Source: Meandrina meandrites
Lineage: Eukaryota; Cnidaria; Anthozoa; Scleractinia; Meandrinidae
DNA: 64,000 nucleotides
Direction: 5' to 3'
NCBI GenBank assembly: GCA_963693305.1
Contig: OY855906.1
Coordinates: 5,998,501-6,062,500, forward strand
Part shown: positions 37,276 through 48,579 of the stretch, piece by piece
Position numbering within the stretch: position 1 is the first letter of the stretch
How the letters are laid out: the number at the start of each line of letters is the position of its first letter
Position numbers and translations under genes: made by a program
The notes under the pieces: generated by a model
The model's database searches: none
The model's input: only the letters and a program-made list of their open reading frames with translations
Told to the model about the DNA's origin: nothing

Positions 37276-40200
37276 ACGATACAATTAACCACAATGGTGT
37301 TTCAAGCTCTAACCTGTCGGGTCACAGGCATCACGGGAGCATTCCGAATGCTCCAACCAGACGAGATGAACCGCATGGCCGCAACTCATCTGGTTTATCC
37401 AACCGTTTTCACCAGCCCGTGTCTGATCATGACCAGAACGAAAGTGAGAGGATTCAAAGCAGAGCGGTTCTTCTGAAACTGCTACAACCGCCTGGGAATT
37501 CATTGCTACGTGCTCAACCTACCAGCTGCACTTTGCCGTATCAACAAACGGATAAAACATTATTAAAATCCGATTTGTGTGGATCCCACTTCTTGCGACG
37601 AACAGATATCCAAGTGGCTCCTCACAACTCTGTTGACATAGGCAGAGAGGGAAATGATGAATGGAGTCAAAAGACATGGCATGGCAATTGCATTAATCCA
37701 GAAGTCAAGAGGCAGCAACAGAACATTTCTACCAACAGGGACGCAACAAAAAGCCATATCCAGGATCGAGAAGCAGTCGTGAATCTACCTTGTCCTGGTG
37801 AAAACCTGTCGAGAATGGACACTGACAGAACAAGCTTACCTCCCAATACGGCTCGCTGTCGAGGCTGTGACGCTAGGGCGCGACCATTTTATTCTGAAGA
37901 ACCACAAACACGCTCAGATCGCTGCCAACATTTTCCAGCAGATCGCCAACAATATTCCAATGGACATGTATGTTTTCGAAAAGACACCTGCACTCATGAC
38001 TCGAATTCGGTTCCGTATATTGCAGTACAAATTAACAAGGATCTACAAAGGAAAAGCGAGGGTAGCCTAAAGCAGATGCGCCCGCCCACCTGGCATTACA
38101 AGGGTTGTGATTCTTGGATGTGTCAGCGCCCGCCTTCTAACCAAACATTAGAACACGAACATCCAGAAATGGGCGTTACAGGTGCTGGCAAACCCACTAT
38201 TTTACAGAACACCGAGAGATCACCAGATCATTTGTCCCGACCAGCTGAAAGCGGAAAAGAATCGACCTACCAAATTAAAAAAAGAACTCACCAGGGCCTT
38301 TCCCCTACCACACAAGACAAACTGGAGGATCATGAACTGAACCCTTCATCTTCTTATTCGATGTGTTCATCGGAGAGCTATCGTCGTAAGCCGTTTTTTC
38401 CCTCGGGCGAATTGGGTTCACCAGATGTAAGAATTGTAAATGGACAAGAACATCGCCGTGAGGTGAGTTAAGACATAAATAGGTGAATTCAATTTTATTC
38501 AAGTTGGCGCTTTGAGTTTTTTCACATGGCATGTCTGAACTTTGTTTATCAAGCATAACTGCAGCAGGATCGTGACGATTTTATTTTGCTTTTAGGATTG
38601 AACCATTTAATATATTTTTTTTTTAAGGAAAAGAACATAAGATTGGAAAGGGGTCATCAAACCATTCCCCGTAAGTACAAAATTTTGTTTTTCGTAAAAC
38701 TTAAAGGTCCGCTATTTTAAGTCAATTGTCCTGCTGACGGGGGAGTACAGTAAAGACCTCGCAGGACGACAATCATAAAATATTGAGAGAGATGTTATTT
38801 TCTCCGTGTGCAACAGGAACATTAGTTGATGCGTGGTAGAGATTAATCATGATTGTTGTTTTAGCTTGCTTTGTTGGCAGCCCCCGTTTTGCAGTAGATC
38901 AAAATTAATTTACACTGAATTTACAATTTTGCAGAGATTTCGCGTCCGAATTTTAAGCTCAAGAATTAAGTAGACTACATAACCCAGTAGTAAATCATAA
39001 CCTCTTTTGTTTTACAACGGTTGCTGATTGTTTGATCTTTAGAAGTCAGCCGCTTCTAAACAGTTACTGAAATTGTCAATATTTGTCTTTGACGCCTTTA
39101 TGTTTTGAGAGCCTGTTTTAAAATTCGCTTCTTTCAAAAGACATGAAATTTTTCATAAAGTTTTCCACCCCGTGTGTCAATCAACTGTGATGAACGAAGT
39201 TGTTAATTCGTGGACACAGAATTGCCGTCTTAACGCTTCCAACTGCATTATTTTTGCATTATTTTAGTTTGGCGTCTATGCTAATTGTCACAACTTGGGC
39301 TTGCCTCCTGTACGAAGTACATTCTTCTGAAGTAGCCATGTATTTGTAAGCATGATGTGTTGCTTGATTTACAGATTCTCCACGTGAAATTTTGTCTGTG
39401 ATAGAGACTCGAAGTGACGAGTGCACTCCAGTTATTGTGCAGTGCTATAGTCTTTCAACTGTAAGTTCTACTTTGGAACCTTCATCCACGAGCGATTCCC
39501 GATTCATGAATAGACGGGAACCATACTCAAGCGTAAACACTAGTAACAATGGAGATCCAGCAGTTCTAGGAAGTCATTCTCGCTATTTATACCAGCAGCA
39601 TTCACCGAGAAGCCTCAAATCTGCTAACCGTCTGCAAAGTGATGAACATTTCCTGTACGATTCACCGGTTCCCGGTACGAGAAGCAGCACAAACCCACAT
39701 AGCCACAACTTCATGACACAACCAAACCACAAGATTGACGAATCGTCAACGTCCGAGCTCGGTGTTGATGATAAAGAAAAGCAAACTCGCAGTGCCATGT
39801 TGCCAGAACAGTTCCACAAAAGTAGTACCATTCCGGCAAACTGTCCTTGTCTAGATTGCCAACAAGGTCACCGCCATGCATTCAAGAATGGATACGACTG
39901 GAATTACAGCCAAACACAAAGACGAGATCATCACCCTTACAACGACCAGTGGACCGAACCACACAGAAAATCCTCACGGAATGGTTCCCATGCACCCGAT
40001 CACTACCAAATGACTGGTTCTGCGGTAGACTTGCGCAACGGTCATGAATCTGGGGAAACCTTTCCCAACTGGCAAACCAGAAATGTCCCACGCGAGAGCA
40101 GACGAGGCTTACAAATTCACGACTACTACGAGGAGCGACGAATTTTAGTTGGAACAGTTTATCAAAATATTCCTGGTTCGGTGGAGACTCCTCATTTAAA

Positions 40201-42112
40201 TCAGACGTCAACAGTTCCATATGCCCATACGAGACAATTGCAGCAAAAAGACCCCTATCAGAGTGCTGCAACAAGTGTTGAGGTATTCCAACCACATGCT
40301 GGTGAGCAAAGCTCTTTACAAATTTGCGCACCTCAACCGGAAATTGCCGTTGGAAGTAGAAAACGGAAAAGCCGACAACCACGACCACAAAGAGAAAAAG
40401 TAAACGGCCCTGCTTTGGCAAGGGAAAAATACCAACATCCAATCCAACACGCGGAAGATCGTCATAAAGACTTCTCCCACAACAACTACCATCATCAAGT
40501 AAGTTCTCCTTTTCAACACGATGTATCAGTATCTAAGGAAGCAAGTCGTAAAAGAAGAGAAGACGTTGAAGTTCGTTGTAACGAGAGTGAAGTTCATGCC
40601 TATGAACCTGTCCGCGAATCCACCGACCCTAGTCAACACGAGACGGTAACAAGACACGATAATCACGTGTTCAAGAGCAACTCAGCAGGACCAGAATTTT
40701 GCAGAAGCGAATTTCCTCAAGAAAGCCGCTCGCCACGGCGCACCTTTGTTCACGAAAAAAGAACCAACAAAGTCTCTATTGAGCAGAATGAGAAATTCTT
40801 TCAGTTTCCACGAGGCCCACTTCGTGTCCCATGTAATGGACCTGTTGGCAGACACGGCCATGTCAACCACATTGCGCGTGAAGATCAGTTGAATTCGTAT
40901 TGCCAAACTAAGACACCACACAAGTACCTTGCTTATTCAAATGACAATGGCATAAAGCGTCCCTTTGACTCGACTCCAGAGAGGAACAGAGCACAGCAGC
41001 ATCGGCTTGGTCCGATACGGATGAGAGGTCCAGAAAACCACTACGAAACTTTAGAAACAGTAAGATCTGGTTATGACAGCACCAATGCTAGGTGCTCATC
41101 GCCAGAACTTGTGAGTTATTCTGGCCCATCACAGCGCATGGCCACAGATGAAAGCGTAGCAACTCAGTTTGAAAGGAATTCCGAGTCTACGTGGAATGTA
41201 CCAGCAACGTCTGCTCATGGTGTAAACCAGGGCGACAGTTATTACCGCCATGTCGTGTCACCAAAAGGAAAATCTCCACAGAGTAACTCAGAAATGCAGT
41301 TATCATTACCGAGTGACAACGGATATGTCTCCAGCACCACTGTCGACGACGAGATTGAGCTTCAGGGGAAACATGACAGTGACCGACCATTCCATTCCGT
41401 TCAAGCTACAGACAGCGAAAACAGAGCGATGAAAGAGCAAGATAACCGTGGTCTCTATGTCCCCACAGGAGAGGTGTGGGCTAACTACATGGAACCTGCC
41501 ATAAAAGAAAGAAAATTCGTTTGTCGATACTGCAACAAAAAATTCGCACACTTCTCCACTCTTCAAAATCACCTTCGTACACATACAGGCGACAAACCAT
41601 TTCAGTGTAAGTTCTGCAACCGCAGATTTGCCCAATCGGGCGTCCTAAAGGCGCATCTACGAACACACACGGGTGATAAACCATTCCCTTGCATGTACTG
41701 TGGGAAGATGTTTGCTCAGAGCACAACGCTAACAAACCACCTCAGGACCCACACAGGCCATAAGCCATACGTATGCCAGTTTTGCAGTAAGTCGTTCTCC
41801 CAGCCGTCCACACTTAGAAAACACGAACTATCTCACACAAAAGAAAGACCGTATCCGTGCAAGTTCTGTGGAAAAGCGTTCGCCCAGCAGTCCACCCTAA
41901 CCAACCATTTGCGTTCTCACACTGGCCAACGGCCATACAAGTGTCACTTCTGCGAAAAGAGTTTTGCCCAGCTGAGCACGTTGGATCGCCATCTACGCCT
42001 ACATTCAAGCGTGAGTCTCAAGCCTTATCAATGCCGACATTGCAGTAAAAGTTTCAGCTACTTTTCAAATCTATCGTCTCACATGCAGAGCCACGAACAG
42101 GAACAGGCTTGA
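37272..42112 (+). CDS. Large protein with seven C-terminal C2H2 zinc fingers, 1323 aa
   Basis: Likely nuclear DNA-binding regulator. Three coding exons in frame: 37272-38462, a 43-base micro-exon 38628-38670, and 39375-42112. Residues 1 to about 1125 are polar, His/Gln/Ser/Asn/Arg-rich and apparently disordered, with a basic cluster near 739-753 (RKRKSRQPRPQREK) as a candidate nuclear localisation signal. Residues 1126-1323 are seven tandem C-X2-C-X12-H-X3-H fingers joined by TGDKP, TGHKP, TKERP and TGQRP linkers; the linker before finger seven is longer (SSVSLKP). Helix positions -1, 2, 3 and 6 read HSTN, QGVA, QTTN, QSTK, QSTN, QSTR, YSNS, so five fingers share Q at -1. The ATG at 37272 was chosen because it is the first in-frame ATG after the acceptor at 37223; a uORF overlaps it. 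I do not recognise a vertebrate orthologue; the family of the N-terminal region is unknown. Confidence 0.92.
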
Positions 42113-42312
42113 AGGTGGTCTTTATAATGTGTTTAGTCTCGATGGTCTTTATTTTTCCTAGTTATTGTTTAGTAGTTCGAGATGACGAAGAGAACAGTAG
42201 TGACTCCTTCTGCTTCTTTTAAGAATCCCTCATATACATGGTGTTTCAAACGTTCGTGCCCTTTTGATGAAGGGAAAGATATCTGTGTTTACCGAACGCT
42301 CGCTTCTTTTGT

Positions 42313-42318
42313 AATAAA
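42313..42318 (+). terminator. Candidate poly(A) signal of the zinc-finger gene
   Basis: AATAAA about 200 bases after the stop codon of the zinc-finger gene. A second AT-rich AAAATAAAAATAA run near 42455 could serve as an alternative. Confidence 0.5.
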
Positions 42319-43612
42319 TTCGAAGTTTCTCGTATAGTTTCTCGTATTTGCAAGGGAAATGAAAGTTGACAAAAGCAGAGGACTGTTTAAAACATAAAAA
42401 CGACAGGAAGCAGAAAAAAACATCGTATGGTCCCAATTTGCACAATGTGGTGTTAAAATAAAAATAATAGAGTCGTGGCTGCTGGACCCAACAATTAAAT
42501 GAAGAAAAAGGGCACGAACTATTAAAATACCTCATATTATTATAATACTCCTCATGTATGATAACTTCTTTCAATAACGCTGGTCGTAGGCTCATGCCCC
42601 ACGTCTAAGACACCATCGATCCTTTGAGATCCCGACTTCGATAGTAGCTACTATTATGTCATTTCAAGATGTACTTCCTCTTAGTTAAGAATAGTCATTC
42701 CACAAGATTTTAATTATAAATATTGTATCAAGTCAACCGAAAGTCACATTTTAAGCAACACTACCAGTAAATCTAAGATTGCACCCTCCCCTCCCCATTA
42801 TCCGCCGTGGGTCGTTTTGGGGTTCCCATCCACCCTCAGAAGAAGAGCGAAGAGGAGAAAGAGGACGCGAAAATGTGGCTTAAATGGAGTGTTACTGCTG
42901 AGGACACAGTCTCGAATGATGACGCGAAAGACTTTTTCTCAGTATCAACTTCAGTTGAGTATATTTATAACAATTAATTTATTTACCAAACAATATTACC
43001 TAATATTTGCTACATTGAATATATTGTTTTCACATCGCACTAGTTTTAAATGCAGTTACTAGTGCATTCGAGGGATTGATGGAAAATATTTCCTATGCTT
43101 TGTCTAGTGTTTTTACAGAAAAGCATGCATGCGTTATGAATATTTAAGCCGTTTTGTCCAACGTTGTAGGTTAGAAGAGGAGAGAGATGTATTTGTATTG
43201 CATTGTTTTCTACTGTGAAACAATCTTGCTTTTTAATTACTTGACTATAGTAAAATAATAGCCACTTGGGTAGGGATAATTGAATACAATTTTGAATTGA
43301 ATTGGTTGACGTTACAATAATGGCGCGGAATAAATAAAACCGAAAATCACGAATTTTGTTCCATGAGAACACTGTGAAGAATAAAATTGAAGAATCGCCG
43401 GCAAAAGGCAATATACAACAAAATGAATTTTATATTGCGGGTGGGTGAAACGTTTGTAAGTTTTCCAAAAAAAATCGTAGATTAATATTTGTTCTGGGAA
43501 CAGCCTCGATCATACAATTTTCTATTTGTATGTGCTTTTTGCCAAATGAAGCACTAAAGTTTTGCGGCCATATTCTTTAGTTTTTACAGTGGTCTGTGAC
43601 CGACAAATTATT

Positions 43613-43807
43613 AAAGAAATAAAAAATGCATCCGAGTGCATTGTTGAGTTATATAAGCACGCGGGAATTTTTAAGAACACGAGAGAAGTGCATAGAGAAG
43701 CACGAGGCGCAGCCGAGTGCTTCTCGCACTTCTCGAGTGTTCTTAAAAATTCCCAAGTGCTTATATTACTCAACAATGCACGAGGATGAAGTTTTTTTAT
43801 TTCTTTT
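43613..43807. mobile_element. Fold-back element of about 195 bases
   Basis: Left arm GTGCATTGTTGAGTTATATA through AGAAGCACGAGGCG is complementary to right arm CGAGTGCTTCTCGCACTTCT through ACTCAACAATGCACGAGGA. Very small centre, so the whole element can form one hairpin. Confidence 0.8.
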
Positions 43808-43837
43808 ATAAAATGCTAAGGAAACAGCGCGCGCTCA

Positions 43838-44075
43838 AACTCGTTACGTAAGCAGCGTGCATTATAACTCGATAAAGCACGCGCGTGACGTAAGCAGCGT
43901 GCCTTATGGAGCTATAATGAACTCGAACTGACCAATCACAGCGCGCGCAATCACTCGAACATTTTATAAAACTCCATAAAGCACGCGCGTGACGTAAGCA
44001 GCGTGCTTTTTGGAGCTATAATGAACTCGAACTGGCCAATCACAGCGCGCGCAATTTCTCGATGATTTTATAATA
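43838..44075 (+). repeat. 104-base tandem repeat carrying GTGACGTAAGCAGCGTGC
   Basis: ATAAAGCACGCGCGTGACGT recurs at 43872 and 43976; GGAGCTATAATGAACTCGAA and CCAATCACAGCGCGCGCAAT recur in step. A third partial copy precedes at 43843. Each unit has a TGACGTAA CRE-like core. Confidence 0.8.
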
Positions 44076-44257
44076 AATTATACAACGTTAAAAACGTTGC
44101 GCTTAGAAAACATTGAATGTATTATGTTAAATTTTTCGCGACTACCAGGAAAACAAAATCAGAAATTGGAGTCTGAAAAAGGTTTCTAGCTGAAATCAGA
44201 CAAGATGTTATCACAAAGCGAAATCAGTATTTGTTCCACTCACAACTGCCTTCGCAT

Positions 44258-44469
44258 TAGCCAGCGTAGCTTGGCGTTCTTGTTAGTCAGGGAGAGCGAG
44301 AAAACGAGCGCGCGAGCAAAGCGACGGCGGGGGACGGAAGGGAAGAAAGAACGCCAGCCGCCAGACGCCGCTTAAACGGGTGAAATCTTTTCACGTAATT
44401 ATGTAAATGATACGCGCGCTCGTTTTCTCGCTCTCCCTGACTGACTAGAACGCCAAGCTACGCTGGCTA
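44258..44469. mobile_element. Fold-back element of about 212 bases
   Basis: TAGCCAGCGTAGCTTGGCGT at the left and ACGCCAAGCTACGCTGGCTA-type sequence at the right; arms of about 65 bases, continuing through AGGGAGAGCGAGAAAACGAG. Confidence 0.8.
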
Positions 44470-45607
44470 CCTTCGCATGCGATGATATCACCTGCGCAAT
44501 TTTCGATTTTTTTTTCGTTTTATCGTGTAGATCGCGTCGTAAATCAGAGTACCGCCACCAGGGCAATATCCACCACAGGCTGCGTAACGAGTAAAACTCA
44601 TTACGTGTGTGAACAGATATATCTAAAAAGCACTGTCTTGATGCGGACAATAAACAGATTTGCTATATAATGAATATTCGTGTAAACTATTTAGATAAGG
44701 ATATATTTTAGATATTAGAGTATAATTTGCAGTGTTTTAAAAAAGTACTATACTGTAACTCGCAAGTTAAGAAGTGCGCTAAAAAGTACCTCTTCAACGT
44801 TTATTGTCATCTTATATTAAGCTCCGAGTCGGTTCCTATGTGCGTTGGTGCTTTACTGCCATTAGGGAGCTTAAGCAAACTACGACGGCAGTGGCAACGG
44901 GAACACCACCAAACAATAGCTCTGTACGTGGGCTTTTAATCTTGGTACATTTCTGTACCGTTCGATTCTCTGCGAAACAACAACGAGAAATGATCAAATT
45001 CTGCGTATCGTGGACAACGTGAACCACGATGGCTTATTTTTGTTTTTTCTCTTTGGGGTTGAACTCTCTTTTTACATATTGAGCTGAAGAATGCACCTGG
45101 ATAATTGCGAGATTCTCAAGTAAAATATCAATTCGTTTTCCACTAAGCGTTGTCGTCGGCGTTGCCGTTGTCATTGCTTAAGCTCTCTTTTGGCTGACTC
45201 CACTGACTCGTAAGATTCGTTTGTAAAGTTATATTTAGGCCTAGGTAGCACACTGTCTTGCTTCTTTTTATACTGAGAAGTTAAATCACCTCCATCAAAG
45301 TAGTGGACCCAGACATGAGTCTCTTTAAATACTGAGCCGAACAGGCACTCTACTACTTTGTTAGTAATAATGTTGTGCAGGCCCATGCAGCTTCTCGTGT
45401 TCTCATGCATTTCAGATCACATGTTATCTTTTCCGGAGACGTGCTCCATTGAGGAGCTTGTTCCTCTGTCGCCGCGAAGTTCGGAAAATGATCCTAATTG
45501 GCATGGCCTAGTTGCACGAGCTTCTAGAGAGCAGGAAAGGATTTTTGTGCTTGGGCTATTTGTTAGATCATAAGTAGTCCATCTTTTTTTCCGGCCGATT
45601 TTCTTGC

Positions 45608-45694
45608 GAGCGCGCGCGAAAATCACTTCACACGTGGCAAGAGACGCACGCGCACGCCCCTCGTGCGAAGTGATTTTTCTCGCGCGTTCGCGTG
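45608..45694. repeat. Hairpin-forming inverted repeat
   Basis: GAAAATCACTTCACACG at the left pairs with CGTGCGAAGTGATTTTTC at the right, inside CG-rich flanks (GCGCGCG). Confidence 0.65.
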
Positions 45695-47080
45695 CTCACC
45701 ACGCGACTGACCCTGAGAACAACGAGGGGAGTTGACTCGTGCTCTGTCTATTCGCTTACTGAAAATATAGCGACTTCTACGGTGACCAGCAGTCAGAAGA
45801 AAACCGACGCGTGTGAATATGACAAAGCATCTAAAATTGAGTAACAAAGATACAAACAGACGAAGTCGAATGGGCCTGCTAAACTGAGTTTTTTATCGAA
45901 TATATTCTTTAAAATGCTAAGCACTGGATTAGAGTTCGTGATGCGATACTTTTTGTGATTACGCCAGTGGGTCAAAGTTACCAAATGCTAACATCTCAGA
46001 ATTTCTATTGCAATTACAACTGTTGCATTCAATTTGTAAGGTGTATTTTTAAGTTTTTTGACCACTTTTAGTAGTCACAGCAACAACCAATGGCAACACC
46101 GGTACGTCCCAGAACTGTAACCAGTAATTTTGTTAAAAATTTGTAAGCGGGTTTTGTGTATAGCAGTAAAGATAGAAGAGTATTTTCCTATGCAATTGCA
46201 GGACTAATGCTTTATACTTCCAGTTACACTTTTGAGAAAGACTCAATCTGTAAAGTAAGACTCATTTGCAACAAACGAACCCAAAATAAAATACGTTTAC
46301 ACTGCAGCTGTGGTGATATGTTATTTATTTGCTCCTGTCTATTATCCGGTGGAGAGTACGACCGAGTATACGTAGTTGTTGCGTTGTTGTCAAATTATGT
46401 CCCTGTGGGAGGGGGGGGGGAAGTGCGGACAGCAGCAGTACAGAGAACAGTAAAGAAGTAATCATGACCTTTTTTGCTAAAAAAGGGGGAAGTAATGAAA
46501 AAGAAAGGGGGTCCTTCCTTAGATTCATAGACTGTTCAAAACCAAGACTTATTTTCCATCGCGAACAAACAAAAGGAATCAGTGAGCGCGAAAGACAAGG
46601 GGGTAAGGGGAGGATGGAGGGGGGAGGGGCGAGCCAAGTGAGCAAAACATCCCCTCGTGCGTTCCGTTTTGCGCCTGCGTCCAGATCTCTCGTGATGAAA
46701 CGAACACAAAATAATCAGGGAGCGCGAAGGGCAGGAGAGTGGAGGGGGTGAAGGGGTGAGCGATCTGCTTCCATCGGGACCAGACGGATTTTTGAACAGC
46801 CAAAAATATATCTGTGTCATAGGAAACCTAAAAATAATGGTACAGTTTTGTTAACAATTGCTATATTAGAGCACTGAAACTGTTAACAAGCGTCTTTGGC
46901 TGCGGATGGCTTGGATGGAAATGGATTACAACTTGAAAAATAAAGGATAAACTTTTCACGTTGATTCCGCCCGAATTAATTTATAACTGTGGTTTGATTT
47001 CTCCACGCAAACAGTAAAGTTAAATCTTCTTCTTGATGTTATGTTTTTTTATGGGTTAAGTTGCCGGGTCTGTCGATTTC

Positions 47081-47455
47081 ATGAGTTCGAGTTAGAAATT
47101 TCGAGTTCGAGTTAGAATTTCGAGTTCGAGTTAAAACATCGAGTTGCTTGCGGTTGGCTTCACTCTGGTTTGCTTGCGGTTAGTTCCACTCTGGTTTGCT
47201 TGCGGCTAGTTCCACTCCTATTTGCTTGCGGTTAGCTTTCATTTGTTGATAAGGGCGACACTATGCGTGACTAACTTGCGAAAATGTCACGCCATGTTGT
47301 GGGCTTTTCGTTTTCGTTTTCCATCAGGAAATCAGTAACTTTTCAGGCCCTTCCTTTTAACTAGAACTCGAAATTTAACTCAAAATCGAAATTCTAATTC
47401 TAACTCGAACTCGAAATTTCCAACTCGAACTCGAAATTTCTAACTCGAACTCATA
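47081..47455. mobile_element. Fold-back element with repeated TTCGAGTTCGAGTTAGAA ends
   Basis: The left end has three tandem copies of TTCGAGTTCGAGTTAGAA-like units; the right end has the complementary TTCTAACTCGAACTCGAAAT units. Between them are three to four copies of TTTGCTTGCGGTTAGTTCCA. Confidence 0.75.
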
Positions 47456-48579
47456 AATTTAATACGCTCTAAGTTGCCTAGCATTAATTTCAGAAAAGTT
47501 TAGACCAAAAATCCGCGAAATCTTCGTGACATTGCTTTTTTAAATGCCATCTCAAGTCTGTCATTTGTGTTGTCAATAAAACTGCCACAAAATTGACTGA
47601 TAACTGGCATCAAAGTGCAAACTTTAATTTTGATAACACGCCAAATACCCACTAGATAAATAACAAACATAATCAAAATCATAAGGTCGAGCATAACGCC
47701 GTTTTTCCTCGATTACGTCGCTTATGTCTTACTGAAACGTCCTGATTGAAGAATAATTACGAGCACCCTCGCGCATAATTACGATCGACATAATCATAAT
47801 CATACAAAAATGATCGAGCATTTTCTTAATTATGATTGTGTCTGTGACTAAATTATGTTGCCCTTATTTGTAGTGGGAACGTGAAACGACGTAATCCTAA
47901 TTATAATGATTCAATGGGGCCAGTGTGTTTTGGCCAATGAAACTCTAGCTCCAGTGTTTTCCGGTCGGATTCATTTCAGTTGCTCGCAGGTGTTGTGGAA
48001 AGTTTAAGGCGACCGTTGCCACTAGAACATAAGAAACCGCTTTTATCATAATGATGATGTGTATGATTATGATCCTTATGTCGCTTGTGGATACTAACCC
48101 TTAATTTGGATTAGTTTTAAAACGAGCAAAAGAGACATAACTTATGCAAAACATGTACAATCAATTGCTCTTAACTTACATGGAGCGGAAAATCATACCA
48201 ACTTTTAAAACGCAAAGGAAAATTAAGGGAATATTCAGCGACAAAATGACAATCTCTCCAATTTGCTTAATCCAAGAAAAACGCTCCCTTGCCGTTTACA
48301 TCGTACTCGAAATGTCTGTCATTTTCCCCCAAACACACAGTAGTTGGAAAAGACATTATGCAAATAGCCGCAATCGTTTTCAGCCGTGGGTTCTTTCAAA
48401 AAAGCAGAGTCATTAGAGATTTGTCGGCCATCAAATTGTCATGATAGAAGCTGAGTGTTGTGCATAATATTAATTCACGTGTGATCAAATGACTCTTTGT
48501 AATGTTGACGGTCTCTTAATTGCAAAACCCTCCAACACGGTTAGTGACACAAAAGTGTCTGAAATCAGCGTCGATCGAG

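Larger units (their letters stand above)
42319..48579. other. 6.3-kb intergenic region dominated by fold-back repeats
   Basis: Between the zinc-finger and globin genes, same strand. No coding region could be supported; the longer frames sit in GC-rich, purine-biased repeat DNA (for example 46329-46820). Contents: fold-back elements 43613-43807, 44258-44469, 45608-45694, 47081-47455, and the 104-base tandem repeat 43838-44075. Confidence 0.5.

Noticed and set aside
37309..42048. Alternative frames on both strands inside the zinc-finger exons
   Set aside because: Shadows of the verified frame, with no splice or family support.
46156..46820. Frames of 94 to 140 codons on both strands
   Set aside because: They arise from a purine-biased, GC-rich repeat in which both strands stay open; no family resemblance.
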